Below, one piece after another: positions 48,574-59,667 of a DNA stretch of 64,000 nucleotides (within the stretch, counting starts at the first letter, position 1; each line of letters opens with the position of its first letter). A model generated the notes under the pieces. The model had not been told where the DNA came from, searched no databases, and saw only the letters and a program-made list of their open reading frames with translations. The DNA lies in the NCBI RefSeq assembly GCF_000213175.1, contig NW_009799099.1, positions 2,658,156 through 2,722,155 on the forward strand. Reading direction: 5' to 3'. The position numbers were made by a program, and so were the translations under genes. Source of the DNA: Neurospora tetrasperma FGSC 2508 (Eukaryota > Ascomycota > Sordariomycetes > Sordariales > Sordariaceae).

Positions 48574-48774
48574 ATGATCCTTGATGGACGCAACGCCACA
48601 CACAACGTCTTCCACCTCGACCGCCCTCGATTCCCCTTCTTCCTTATCCGCTACCATGGCGCGCCGCTGGGCCAGAAAACTCGAGCGCTACTGCTGCACA
48701 TGCGTCACCTACTTTCCCCTCGCCTTCGTTTACACTATGACAAGCTGGGCCGTCTATGTCGATGTCTCGCTTAG
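48574..48774 (+). promoter_or_regulatory. Overlapping upstream ORF at the Pfa3 start
   Basis: An ATG at 48574 opens a 66-codon frame ending at 48774. It starts before, and ends after, both possible Pfa3 start codons (48584 and 48656), in another frame. If the transcript begins upstream of 48574, translation of Pfa3 would depend on leaky scanning. The first ATG's context is weak (C at -3), while 48656 has a good one (ccATGG). Confidence 0.4.
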
Positions 48775-50522
48775 TACGACCCCATCTCGCGTCACTTGGC
48801 TAGGTAGGTTGACCCTCTCCCCGGTTGTCAACATCGTTGTTGCGCCTGCTAACCTTATGCTTCGCTTCCCCCACAGGTCACTCCTATGGCTTCATCGCCG
48901 TCGTTCTCTACCTCCTCGCCAACTGGTGCTACACATACGCTGTCTTCACTTCGCCCGGGAGCACCACCAACGAGTATGGCTACAGTACCCTCCCTACACA
49001 AGCGCCCCCTACTGCCACCTCCTTCACCGTCAAGTCCAACGGCGAATTCCGATTTTGCAAAAAGTGCCAGGCACGAAAGCCCGACCGCGCTCACCACTGC
49101 TCGACATGCCGACGCTGCGTTCTGAAAATGGACCACCACTGTCCGTGGCTTGCAACATGTGTTGGCCTGCGCAATCACAAGGCCTTTTTGCTGTTCCTCA
49201 TCTATACATCACTTTTTTGCTGGGTCAGCTTTGCCGGTTCGGCATCGTGGGTGTGGGAGGAGATTATGAGCAATACCACCTACGTCGAAACCCTCATGCC
49301 AGTCAACTACATTATGCTTTCCGTCATCTCTGGAATTATCGGTATCGTCCTGTCCGCTTTTTGCGGATGGCATATATACCTGGCTTCCCGTGGACAGACC
49401 ACCATTGAATGTTTAGAGAAAACGCGCTATCTGTCTCCGCTGCGCGAATCGATGCAAAGGACCTACGTCAACCAACATACGCCCGGCCAAGGTATTGCGC
49501 TGCCTAAATATGGTCAGCAACTACTGGACATCCACCAAAACACCATTCCAGGAGTCACACGACCAGAGGAAGGTGAAGAGATGCGACGGATGACGACTCC
49601 TTCGGGCTCATCCCAACGCAACGATCTTGCCGCCCAGCACAATCCTGAACTCCAGGCAGGCTCCCGCCGCTTTACATACGACGAAATGGAACATATACGC
49701 GCCCGTAAACGCTACGAAGACTACTTGGATGAGCAGGACTCGACCAAGCTGCCCCACGCTTTCGATCTCGGGACACCGCGCAACCTGCTGCATCTCTTTG
49801 GTACCAACGCCTGGCTATGGCCCTTCCCGGTATGCACCACCATCGGCGACGGTTGGAGCTGGGAGCCGAACCCGAAGTGGATCGAGGCACGCGATCGTAT
49901 CGCTCGGGAGCGCGAAGAGCAACGGCAGCGGGAGCGACAAGCCGGATGGGGCCCAGCCGACGACGACGATATTACGCCTGTATATACACCTACATGGACG
50001 CCGCCCAACCAACAACAACAACCACAAGGTGGTGCGGGTCGTCACTACCTGCAGCCCTCCTCTCAGCCACAAACACAGCGCAACAGTAACTCCAGTAGCC
50101 CGTCATTCACCCCTTCACGACGCACACCCAGCAAAGCCGACCGAATCCTGGGCCGCGATCCCAACATGTACGCCGATGATGAACCAGTAATATATGGCAA
50201 ACACGACGTAGCCATGAGCAGACTGAGTCCCGCAGGCCGTACTCTAGTAGTAGAAGACGACGTTGATGATGATGACGATGACGACGAGGACTACTTCCAA
50301 GATGCTGACCGCAAACAGGAGGATGCGGAGCAAAGTGCCCTGAATGTGGTAACAAACGGGCGATGGGGTCGCCCTGCCGGCGCAAGCGGAGTGGGATTGC
50401 TTGCGCATGGACGGCCTGGGGGAGCGAGGAGTCCCATTAGTCCTATAAGTCCTCCTGCTGGGGGATTTGGTGGGAGCGCGAGGAATGGGGAGGGAAGGTC
50501 GAATGATGATGGCGTGGATTGA
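48656..50522 (+). CDS. PFA3: DHHC palmitoyltransferase, Pfa3 type
   Basis: Exons 48656-48803 and 48877-50522 are joined by a 73-nt intron (GTAGGT donor, CTAAC branch, CACAG acceptor), giving 597 residues. Seen: two N-terminal membrane helices, a cysteine-rich domain from about residue 110 with the catalytic Asp-His-His-Cys at 135-138, two further membrane helices, then a TTxE motif (TTIE). A long cytosolic tail is rich in Gln, Arg and Pro and contains an Asp-only run. Known: Pfa3-type enzymes sit on the vacuole and palmitoylate Vac8, affecting vacuole fusion. The start is placed at 48656 because the family begins MARRWA-like just before the first helix; an in-frame ATG at 48584 would add 24 residues. 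It converges on the phospholipase C gene. Confidence 0.9.
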
Positions 50523-52097
50523 TGGAGAAGTGCCTGTGATCCCTGTTTCTTCTCTTCTTTTCTTCTTTTCACGTCCATCTCTTAATATCATCACACTACT
50601 TAGTTTTCCCGATATGGCTTTAGCGAAACGTACCATACTATAGCGCAAAGTACTTCTTGGACAAACATCAACAATATATATATGAAGTTTCAAAGCCTTT
50701 TAGGCGTGGGCGAAAGGAGCAGGATCAGGTCGGTTCACGCGGCGTTGTGGTGTTTAGAGCTAGGCTTTTAGGTTAGGTACCATGTATGTCGAGCAAGCCA
50801 AACATTTACATGGGCTTGGTATTAATATCAAGATGGGCGAATATCCTGAGCCTGAGACTCTACCATACCAAGAGTCGCTCGCTATGAGTGAAGCTCTTGT
50901 CCGTGTATTTGTTTACATGCCCCTGAGCACCGGATCTTGAAACCAAAATTCGGCACACCAGTGCGCCTGGGTTCATTGCTACCTAAGCAAACCACAAAAA
51001 CCTGTAGCTATAGCCAAAACAGGGTTGAATAAAAATAACGGCCATGAAAAGAAATTAGAGTAACAACAGAAAGTCATGGTTGCGAGGCCAAACAACCAAC
51101 CAAAGGTTGTGGTCACCACCGCCGCAAACCAATTTGAAAGAACTCCCAGTATGCTTGCATATCTTACAGAAGGTGGTAGTAGTTGCCTTGCGAGCTCATG
51201 TGATGCTCCAATGCACCAATATATATAAAAATAAACATAAAAGTGAGAACCTGCCCGCCCACCTGTGCCTCGTAAAGTGTTAACTTTGATCTTTCCGGTT
51301 CCCTTGGTGTATTCGTGATAAACCCCCATGCCATGCTTTCCGTTGCCTTTTTTCCTCTCTCCCCCATGTAATACCTTTTTTCTTTGCTCGTGGCAAAGTG
51401 CGATGCATCCTTGATATGCTCCGAAGAAATTAACATGAGTTCCTCCCATCCAGGATATATGTCTGTCCCATGGATTCTCCCAGCCTCCTCGCCACCGCCG
51501 GACAAAGGAAATTGATTCAGCGGCGCGAAGAGGTGCAAAATAGAAAACGATATCACTTTTCTCTTTCCCTGCTTTCTTTAAGCTAGCCCAGCCTTCTGAT
51601 CCCTTTCTCTAAAGTTTGCCTCGCGCGATAAAGACCTCAAAAGCAGCCCTCTCGGTGTTGACGTTGCCGTAATCCAAACAGAAACCCGCTGCCAAACAAG
51701 AGTTAATGCATTGTGATGAAAAGAAAGCAGAGACTTGATACACCAACCGTTCAGTCCTAAATGCAACCCTAATGATAGAAGAGACTCTGCCCGCCCGAAC
51801 GACAAGGAAGAAATGACAACATCCTCACAAGAGAATCGGATCGAAACACTCAGCGCTAGATCTGGGAATGTTTGGAAATTGGGGGTATAGGTATATGTGC
51901 TAGATCACAAACAATGAGACAGTTGGAGAATGGAGCAGAAACATGCGGCTTCCCACACAAGATAAAACAGCTCGTGCAGTGCTCCGAGATAGTAAATGAT
52001 ACATGGTCGCTCGAGATGATCGAATACATCCGTAATAGACAATGGAAGGAAAAATGGTGATATTGATACAGTACCGAAACGAACCGCATGAAACAAC
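50523..52097. other. Convergent intergenic region
   Basis: 1.6 kb between the 3' ends of Pfa3 and PLC. A minus-strand ATG frame of 156 codons (50979-51449) has a hydrophobic C-terminal half but no family resemblance and no splice support. I see no gene. Confidence 0.55.
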
Positions 52098-55000
52098 TCA
52101 GGTCCGGCCACTATCCATGCTGGATTTGGGGCTAATGCCGGACTGATTAAAAATGTTCTTGATCCTGCTAACACTGTTCCTTGGAACTTCACTGGAGTAG
52201 GTAACCATGATATCGGTAGGCTGGCTCTTGGTGATTTTGCAGAAGAGGGTCGAGAATAGGTAGTTATACCCGTTGTGATCAAGCAGCGGTATCGTGCGGT
52301 AACCTTGCTTGAGGCCGCCAAGCTTAGCTGTGAAAGTCGCCAGGGGAGGGCTGCGGTCGTTGTATCCTTTGTTGTCGCCAAGCTTCACGCTCCAGCGCAC
52401 AAAGATGAGATCAGGGTACTTGGTGGTAACAATGAACTCATAAGAGTTATTGCCTTTGAAAACGGGGTTGAAGCCATTGTCTTTGACGATGTCGGTGCGA
52501 TATTTCAGCTGCGTCTCCTGAGCTGGTGCATTTGTGGCACCATCTTGCTTATTCCTCTTGTCATCGGCCAGGAAAATCTCGACTTCGACGTAGGGATCAA
52601 GCGTCCGCCCCTTGGGAAGATTCAATGGCCTCATCAACTGCTGCGCAGAGATGACCTCGATCTTGAACGAGATCTTCTTCCGTGGTCTTTTACCCGATAG
52701 CTGCCCGGCAGCATCCGTCGGGACGACTTGAATCTGACGTCCCTCGAGGGGTTTAAGAACATAACCGGACAGGTCGGTGCCACTATCAAACATAGCCTGA
52801 TTCAGCTGCATCCCCAGATCGAATGTTTGCCAGTTCAGTGCTGCCATTTGAACCCCGCGCTTCCAATAGAGGAGCGGGTCAAAGTTGCTAGAAGATATCC
52901 GACCTCCGTTCGGATACACACGCATGAGATAGCGCATGTTATGACGGTACAAAGCACGCTTTGCCTCACCCGGCTGGCTTCTCTCAGCAAAGGTCTTTTC
53001 TTTGAAGGAGAAGATGTGGTTGAACTTTTTCGCATCGGGGCTGTCGAACCCATCAAAGTGAACGCCCATGCAATAAACGCCCAGTTCACCGAGGATAGGG
53101 TTGATTTTGCTCATCACCTTCTTCCCCGAATCCTTTTCAGCATCGCTCTCGTATTCGCTGGGGCTGTTGCTAGGCCCTCCGTGGGAATGAACCTCGCCTT
53201 CCGTGATGGTGTTAATCTGCCGTGTCGCTCGCAACATCGGACTTGGACTCAACGAGGGGCTTCCAGGAACAGCGACGGATGTGTTATCCATGGGAGATGG
53301 TAAAGGTGACGGCCTCTGATAAGGTGAGGGTAGGCTGTTGCCGCGCCGCCGACCAGGTCGCTCAGTCTTCAGCGACTCCTCAGATGGTGCGTTAGGTACT
53401 GGCTGAGACTTTTTGACCTTGATGAGGATGCGCTCAATCAAGTCAGACGGTGAGGGAAGTCGATCCGAGGATGGATCGAGGGGTGCCCGGACAAGCTTGT
53501 CGCCAAATATGTCAATCATAATCTTTGCCATGTTGGCCTGAGTCGCAGCGTTACAGCGGACCTCCAGCGATATCCAGAGAGGGAAGCGAGACTTGACAAA
53601 GGCATACTTGTTGATGGTTTTGATCACCTCTTCAAACTTGATCCTTGTGGTCCAGGTATGGCCGTGTGACACATAAGGCTCGTCATTCGGGCCGTCCCAG
53701 CAGTCGACTTCAACGCATCTGCAACCACGCTCAAGTGCCGAAATATAGCCTTCGACACTGGAGATTCCACGGACTTGGCGACCAAGAAGATATGTATTAT
53801 GTGAGCTTGAGATATAATACTCATTCATTGGTCGGTCGAGAACATATTCGGATGGCTCCTGGATGAGCAAACTGTTGAAATGCGAAGTGAGAAATCCAGT
53901 GAAGCCAGCCTCAGATATGGTCAATGACTCGTCCCCGCTGATGGTCTGCTCGGCATCTTTGGACCTGCGTCTACGCGCGAACTGAGAGAAGATATTGTTC
54001 CAATGCGTAGAATCTTCCTCCACGTCTTCGCATTGAATCTCCTTCAAGAAGTGTATGAATTCTTGCCTCGTCATCCCTGCTTTAGGGTTGGTAGTATGAT
54101 TCTTGAAGACGTGGCTGATCTCAGACCTCGCCTTCAATAGCCGCACGAACTCTTTAAACTCGTTGAAGTTCAAACTGGAGGGGGAAGTGGGATCACAGAC
54201 CCCGTTGGAGGTAGCCTTGGCAGCTTTAGCAGCGTTAAAGTTGTCGCGAATTTCTGTTGGCGATAGGTGCATGTGAAGAGAGCGACAGATTCTCTCAATG
54301 TCGGGAAGTTCAATGGTCTCGCCTTCAGCCGGAATGACCCTATCTGCGTACTTCTTTCTCATTTGTCGTTGCCAGAACTCGTGGACGGCCTTTTCGTTGG
54401 AGGCCATCAGGTTTGTCGTGAAATCCTGGCGATACTGAAGTATAGCGTCGAGTGTCGTGGTCCAATTGCGGAAGTCAGTGGAATTCAGGGCAATGAGATG
54501 CAATACCTTGGTTCCTGACTTTTCTGGGACTGTATACAGGATCGAGAAAAACCTGGGCTCTTCAGATTCTTCAACCCCGGCGTCAAGACGGTACTGTCGA
54601 ATGTCCTCGGCTGTCCTTACTTCCTTGATGTCATCGATGAACACAGACTTTCTCCCTGTTCGACTCTTGTCCCACCATATCTTGGAAGTGTCTGGATCAA
54701 GGGTAAGGGTGATTCTCTTTTCCTTTTTCTTCTTGCTGATTTTCTTCAACATGACACCTTGGCGTAAAGCAACCGGAATCTCGGGTCCAATGCTCAGGGG
54801 AATTTGAGCGTCTCGCAACCCGTCCAACGGACCGGCGTCATCTATAGCACACTCATCATCTGATTCCAGCAAGTGACCTCTGTAGTTGTGTTCCCCGAGT
54901 GGGAAGGTGTTGCTCCCACGGCGCAAAGACGCCACCATCGGGTCAGCATCCCGATTGACAATGTTCATTGATGCTCTTCGTGTAAGTATGTCGCGCGCTT

Positions 55001-55553
55001 TGTTCACTGTGTTTGAAGCACGACGGACCAGACTACCCGCAAAGCTACTTTTGGACAGAGCCTCGCCCATAGCATTCTGTTGCCTGGGGATCTTCTCGCC
55101 GATTTTCTCTCCATTCCTTTTTAGCGAGTTGCTGCTTTTCTTCGATGACAAGGGGGCCGGGGCCAGTGGCTCGGGGAGGTTAAGAGGCGTAACTGGTTCC
55201 TCCATTCCCTTAATCGTAGAAGCGTAAGAGTCCATCCCCTTTGTCGTAGAAGATACGAAAGTCGCAGGGGAACCCTGAAGGGAGCTGCTTTCTGTGAATA
55301 TGGCGCCGGCTGTGTCTGGTGTCAAGGCCGGAGAGGGCTGTTGTGACGTGGGTGAGGCAGACGACGTGCTTATGGCGGACAGCGGAGATACATTGGTGAA
55401 AGCCTGGGGCTGTAGCGTGAGAGTTGTCTGAACCTGAGCAGGACGTGCCCGCCGCGATGGTGAGGTATTTGAGGCCATGGTTCGGGATATGGCCTGGGGC
55501 AAAGTCGAAGGGGAGTTTTGAGAAACCAAGAGAGCCTCTGTAGTTGAAGACAT
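52098..55553 (-). CDS. PLC1: Phosphoinositide-specific phospholipase C
   Basis: A single exon of 1151 residues; the ATG at 55553 is the first in frame. Seen in order: a Ser/Thr/Pro-rich N-terminal extension (1-260), a PH-like region (about 263-378), an EF-hand-like helical region (about 390-560), the catalytic X domain with SSSHNTYL (His585) and VSHGHT (His630), an X-Y linker with Ser/Pro/Arg-rich sequence, the Y domain (about 830-960) and a C2 domain (about 985-1120). The spacing of 45 between the two histidines matches animal PLC delta. Known: it cleaves PIP2 to IP3 and diacylglycerol in calcium-dependent signalling. The architecture is the delta-type form usual in fungi. No intron was found. 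A 17-base poly-A tract lies in its upstream region. Confidence 0.95.
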   Translation of the reverse strand: MSSTTEALLVSQNSPSTLPQAISRTMASNTSPSRRARPAQVQTTLTLQPQAFTNVSPLSAISTSSASPTSQQPSPALTPDTAGAIFTESSSLQGSPATFVSSTTKGMDSYASTIKGMEEPVTPLNLPEPLAPAPLSSKKSSNSLKRNGEKIGEKIPRQQNAMGEALSKSSFAGSLVRRASNTVNKARDILTRRASMNIVNRDADPMVASLRRGSNTFPLGEHNYRGHLLESDDECAIDDAGPLDGLRDAQIPLSIGPEIPVALRQGVMLKKISKKKKEKRITLTLDPDTSKIWWDKSRTGRKSVFIDDIKEVRTAEDIRQYRLDAGVEESEEPRFFSILYTVPEKSGTKVLHLIALNSTDFRNWTTTLDAILQYRQDFTTNLMASNEKAVHEFWQRQMRKKYADRVIPAEGETIELPDIERICRSLHMHLSPTEIRDNFNAAKAAKATSNGVCDPTSPSSLNFNEFKEFVRLLKARSEISHVFKNHTTNPKAGMTRQEFIHFLKEIQCEDVEEDSTHWNNIFSQFARRRRSKDAEQTISGDESLTISEAGFTGFLTSHFNSLLIQEPSEYVLDRPMNEYYISSSHNTYLLGRQVRGISSVEGYISALERGCRCVEVDCWDGPNDEPYVSHGHTWTTRIKFEEVIKTINKYAFVKSRFPLWISLEVRCNAATQANMAKIMIDIFGDKLVRAPLDPSSDRLPSPSDLIERILIKVKKSQPVPNAPSEESLKTERPGRRRGNSLPSPYQRPSPLPSPMDNTSVAVPGSPSLSPSPMLRATRQINTITEGEVHSHGGPSNSPSEYESDAEKDSGKKVMSKINPILGELGVYCMGVHFDGFDSPDAKKFNHIFSFKEKTFAERSQPGEAKRALYRHNMRYLMRVYPNGGRISSSNFDPLLYWKRGVQMAALNWQTFDLGMQLNQAMFDSGTDLSGYVLKPLEGRQIQVVPTDAAGQLSGKRPRKKISFKIEVISAQQLMRPLNLPKGRTLDPYVEVEIFLADDKRNKQDGATNAPAQETQLKYRTDIVKDNGFNPVFKGNNSYEFIVTTKYPDLIFVRWSVKLGDNKGYNDRSPPLATFTAKLGGLKQGYRTIPLLDHNGYNYLFSTLFCKITKSQPTDIMVTYSSEVPRNSVSRIKNIFNQSGISPKSSMDSGRT

Positions 55554-55666
55554 GATGTTGGGTAAAAGGGAGAGATCCCCTAGGGGCAAAGCCGTTGCAA
55601 ACAAGCTTGAACGAACAAAGTGATGGACCAAGTCTTTTCCTGATGGGTTGTGCCACGACCAAGGAG

Positions 55667-55683
55667 AAAAAAAAAAAAAAAAA
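55667..55683. repeat. A17 homopolymer upstream of the PLC start
   Basis: Seventeen consecutive A, about 115 bases upstream of the PLC start codon (a T tract on the transcribed strand's promoter). It may be a nucleosome-excluding element. Confidence 0.8.
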
Positions 55684-58600
55684 CCGGGATTATGTGTGAT
55701 GAGAAGTCTTTCGTCGCATCTTCCAGGCGTTGTCAGAATAAGCTGGGTCCCCTATGGTGGTAAAGGAAGAGTGCGGGGAAAGATATATAGATGTCGAAGG
55801 GTCTGGCAAGGCGTGGATTCCAGGAGGGGACGTCTTGTAGCAGGTATAGCGAATGGTTGTGGACGATGACCGAGTCCCACTCTGGCGTTTTCTCTCTTGC
55901 TCTCACGCACAAGTCAGCAAGTGAGGAAGCAAAGGTAATGAGGCGTACGGGGGTTGAGCAGCAGGTCGAGCTAAGTAGCCTGTAAGGCAGGTAAGTAGCT
56001 AGATACCAGGCAGGTTGCAAGTATGGCGGTTGTACTGGTACGGGTTGGACCCAGGTATTGTACACGGGAGACCTCGAAGCATGCAGTGGCAGGTGTAGGA
56101 TTTTGCGAGGAAGGGGCGGGTAAGGTATGGGCCGCCGCCGCCGTTTTGTGACGGTCTGTGAACCCACGGCAGAATGATGAGGTGGCAGCCGTATGCAAGC
56201 TGCTCCTATTTGGGAACCGTCCAGGATTGGAGAGTAAGGGGAGGGGGCAGCTCGGTGATCCACCCTGACGGCCAAGAGACGTTGGATACGTTGGATACGT
56301 TGGGTGGAAGCCGCTCGGTCCAGTGAGTACGGGTACTTGGACTGCTGGGTTCGAATTGGCCCGTCGGATGCTGTAGCTAATAACGGCGTTGTGTGGTATG
56401 AAGCGCTGCAGTATGATCCCTTGGTTTCCTGTTGAGGCGGGCTCCCGTTTTGCTACCTCAACCTCGGACCTTCCTTGCTTGATGGCTTGCCCAGAGCCTA
56501 ATTTACGCGAACCGGCGTTTGCGCTTCTGGGTACGTAGCAGGTATCCGCGCTGCGCTTCGTGGTTGAGCCGCCCAGACCCTGATGTCGTCTTCCTTCTTT
56601 GGGTAGTGGTGAGCTTGGAGAATGGGCAAGCAGCTTGAAGGGCCAGGGATGCGCCCACTAGCAGCGGTATACACCACGTAGTTAGTAGCAGGAGGAAGAG
56701 GCAGAATCAAGCTGGAAAAGTGGTGAGAGCCTCGAGGAAGCCGGCGGGAGATAGTAGAGTGACAGGTCGGCGGTGACGGGGCTGTTAACGGCGGCAATGA
56801 TAGGGTAGCCAGGTGATGGTGGAGCAGCGTCGAGTTTCTCGTTTTCAGAGAGAGGAACAGAAAGTGGATAAATCCATTGATGACTGGCACTGATGAGGCG
56901 GGTTCTGTTGCAGTGGACCTTCGAGATGACTGAGCTGGATGCTGGACGGAGAGCTAGAGCTGGGAGAGGTGTCGAGAGAGCCGCGCAAGAGTCAGCCAGG
57001 ATTGTACGGTGTGTGGCCGCCGGTACAAGTGATTAGGATGAGAAAGAGGTGGATGGGCGTCGTAAAGTACCACGTAGCGTATAGATAGATATGTGGATAT
57101 GGACGTATTGTGTATGGTTCGGGATAACAAGCGACGGTATCAAAAAAGGTGCATGTATTGCTTGGGGCGCAATGTAGTGTGTCGAGGTACAGTAGTATTG
57201 CAAGTCGGTAGTGGTCGGGTGTAACTGCCCTTGCCCTGCCCCTACCCTGGGGGTTCCGTTATGGTCTGAAATGCAACTGAAGAGATCAAAAAGTGGAAAA
57301 CCCGATGGAAGCAGAATTTCAAAGTTGGAGTCGCAGGTGGGTTCAGTGTCGGTGCAGTAATCGACGGCATTGAGCAGCTGAAATGAAATTTTCACGTACT
57401 GTGCCCGCCGTGTATCGAATTCGAAGGTGAGTGGCCCGAGTCGAGGTGATGTCGTAAAGGTGAGGTTTCGTCGAGCAAACCTTATTGGCGTCGTAGTGGT
57501 TGCGGTGCAGGCGGGAGCGAGGGTGGCCGAAATACGATCGGTGCTTCTTTTGTTCAGAATGCTTGCTTTGTGTTGCTTCTGTCCGCCGCAGTGGTCCTAA
57601 TCCTGGGAGCTTGGGGCAGAAGGGGGCCGCCTACTACTATCCATACTGGACATCCACATCGGTGGAGACTCGGAACTAATGAGGGTGGGTAGTACCTAGG
57701 AAGGTGCGCCCCCAGATTACAAGTGTCAGACTGCGGTGCACAGTGCCACCGCAAGAGTGAACAGTGAAAATTACAGAAATGCAAAAGCATAACGGAGAAA
57801 TACTTACCAGGACACCATACAGAAAATATTACAGGGAATTGGCGCTCTGTATTAGCGTAAGCTGTATGTTCCATCCTACCACCCACCGCATCTTCTCACT
57901 TGTAACGAAAATGTTTTATAGATGATACAACTTAAGGCTTACTAGCCAATCCAGTTGGCATATTGCTGCATATGCAGCTAAGAGCAAGCTCAAAACGCCC
58001 GCACAAGGTGTGGCCTTCTTCCCCGATTGAGGAGTTCCGTTACAAGTGAGAAGATGCGGTAACCTACAGTGGTGCGTACCAGTCCAGTGGTTGCATGTCA
58101 AAGCGTGGAGGTTCCGCGGACCTTGGCAGCGGAGGCAAATGACGGAGCAAGGGATTCCCACGAACCTATTGCACGCGAGCGCTATGCCAAAACCCGCACG
58201 AGTTTGGACGGAATACGGCAGCTGTGGGCAGCAATCTTTGCAGCAAAGAAAATTCTGAAAGCACGCCCAGAGCTCCCTCTTCCAATTGCGACGAATGCCC
58301 AGGCGTGCCAGGCTCATTGTGCCTACCTAGCGCATCCGTATATCCGAAATACTGTAGCGTCGAGCTTCTACCTTCCCTTCTCCTTTCCATCATTCCTTCC
58401 CCTTTCTTTCATATTCACTACTTGGCCCCTCCCGCCTTCCTACTCCCAATGTCTGTCTGACTGCAGTGGATGTCCACGTCGTGTGGCCGAGAGTTAGGCT
58501 GGGAGCTATCCGTCTCATACCTGAGCGTATGGGGGTGAATTGGGCTACAACGGTAGCCTCATTACCTTCCATGGCACCCCCTCACTGGATGACAGGGCCG

Positions 58601-59238
58601 TCGCGGATGATCTACACTACATAGTACATTGGTTTAGGTTCATCAGGGACTCGTGGGGAAGACTGGTAAGACTAGCATCTCTCCAAATCCATCGGAACAT
58701 TTCACAGTCGAAGCCGATCAGATGAGCTGTCCCGGGTCGTCCAAGTCTTTCCCTGTCCCTGTCGCCAGGGCTACCGCAAATTTGGATGAACGCTGATAGG
58801 CGACCTATGAACGGGGCCAGGTACGTACCGCTGTTTTTTTCCTTCAGCTCGCTTCAGTGCAGTGAGGTCAGACGTGCGCCGTCAGGCACTGCTTGTAACG
58901 ATCGTTCAGGAGCCCCCTTTTGGTGTTTAGTGTATGATGGACAGCAACTGGGATGGGAGAAAATCCCCCTAAACGGTGCCACATTGACCCTTATCGACGA
59001 ATCACGTCTGATTGGGACTTGGTTCCTTGACTTCTGTCTGTCGCCCTAACCACAGACTGTCTTTCAAATTATAGACTACACGTGCCTAGCAAAGGGTGTG
59101 AAATTATCTCACACACGAGGCCCCCCGCAATGTGCCAAGGTACGTACTCAGGCTTCAAAGACATTAGATCCAAATGAGGTGGGTGCAGGCACGACTGTGA
59201 TTGATGATAGGCTGGTTGGTGAGTGACAGTCGCGAAAT

Positions 59239-59667
59239 TCATCGAATTGACATAAAGCTGCCGCAACCAATCGGGTACCGAATTGGAAACAAGACGAGGA
59301 CCAAACGGTAACCTAGAGTCCTTGTCCGTAATATATCTCCTGGTGCCGGCCATGCGGTCCCGGGCCGTCGACTTCGATGACTGTCATCACCCGGCGCCTT
59401 GTTCAGCTCGAGCCTGATGGGGTTCAAACGCTGGGTAGAAGAAAGATCGAGACGGCTCTGCAAGATATGAATCAGGGCATCCAACGAGATGGTTCTTTGT
59501 TCTCCGCCCTTACTCCGAACTGACGGCCCTGGTACGTACGTCTGATTCTCGGACAAGCCAGGTATGTAAGTGAAGTACTCCGTCATACTGAACGCAAAGA
59601 AAGGTAATTTGTTCCATCCTGATGGCAGATCATACCGTATGTTCATGATCCGTCTCCTCTTCCCCAT
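59239..59667 (-). other. Possible orphan ORF, 142 codons
   Basis: ATG at 59667, TGA at 59239. The predicted peptide has balanced composition with a plausible helical block (ISLDALIHILQSRLDL) but matches nothing I know. It has no intron or promoter support and lies in a gene-poor zone. It could be a lineage-specific gene or chance. Confidence 0.15.

Noticed and set aside
50979-51449. 156-codon minus frame with hydrophobic C-terminal half
   Set aside because: Lies between two convergent 3' ends; no recognisable family. The hydrophobic stretch can arise from T-rich sequence.
56330-56370. GGTTCGAAT resembling a tRNA T-loop
   Set aside because: Flanking bases do not form a T-stem, and no anticodon arm or acceptor stem is found.
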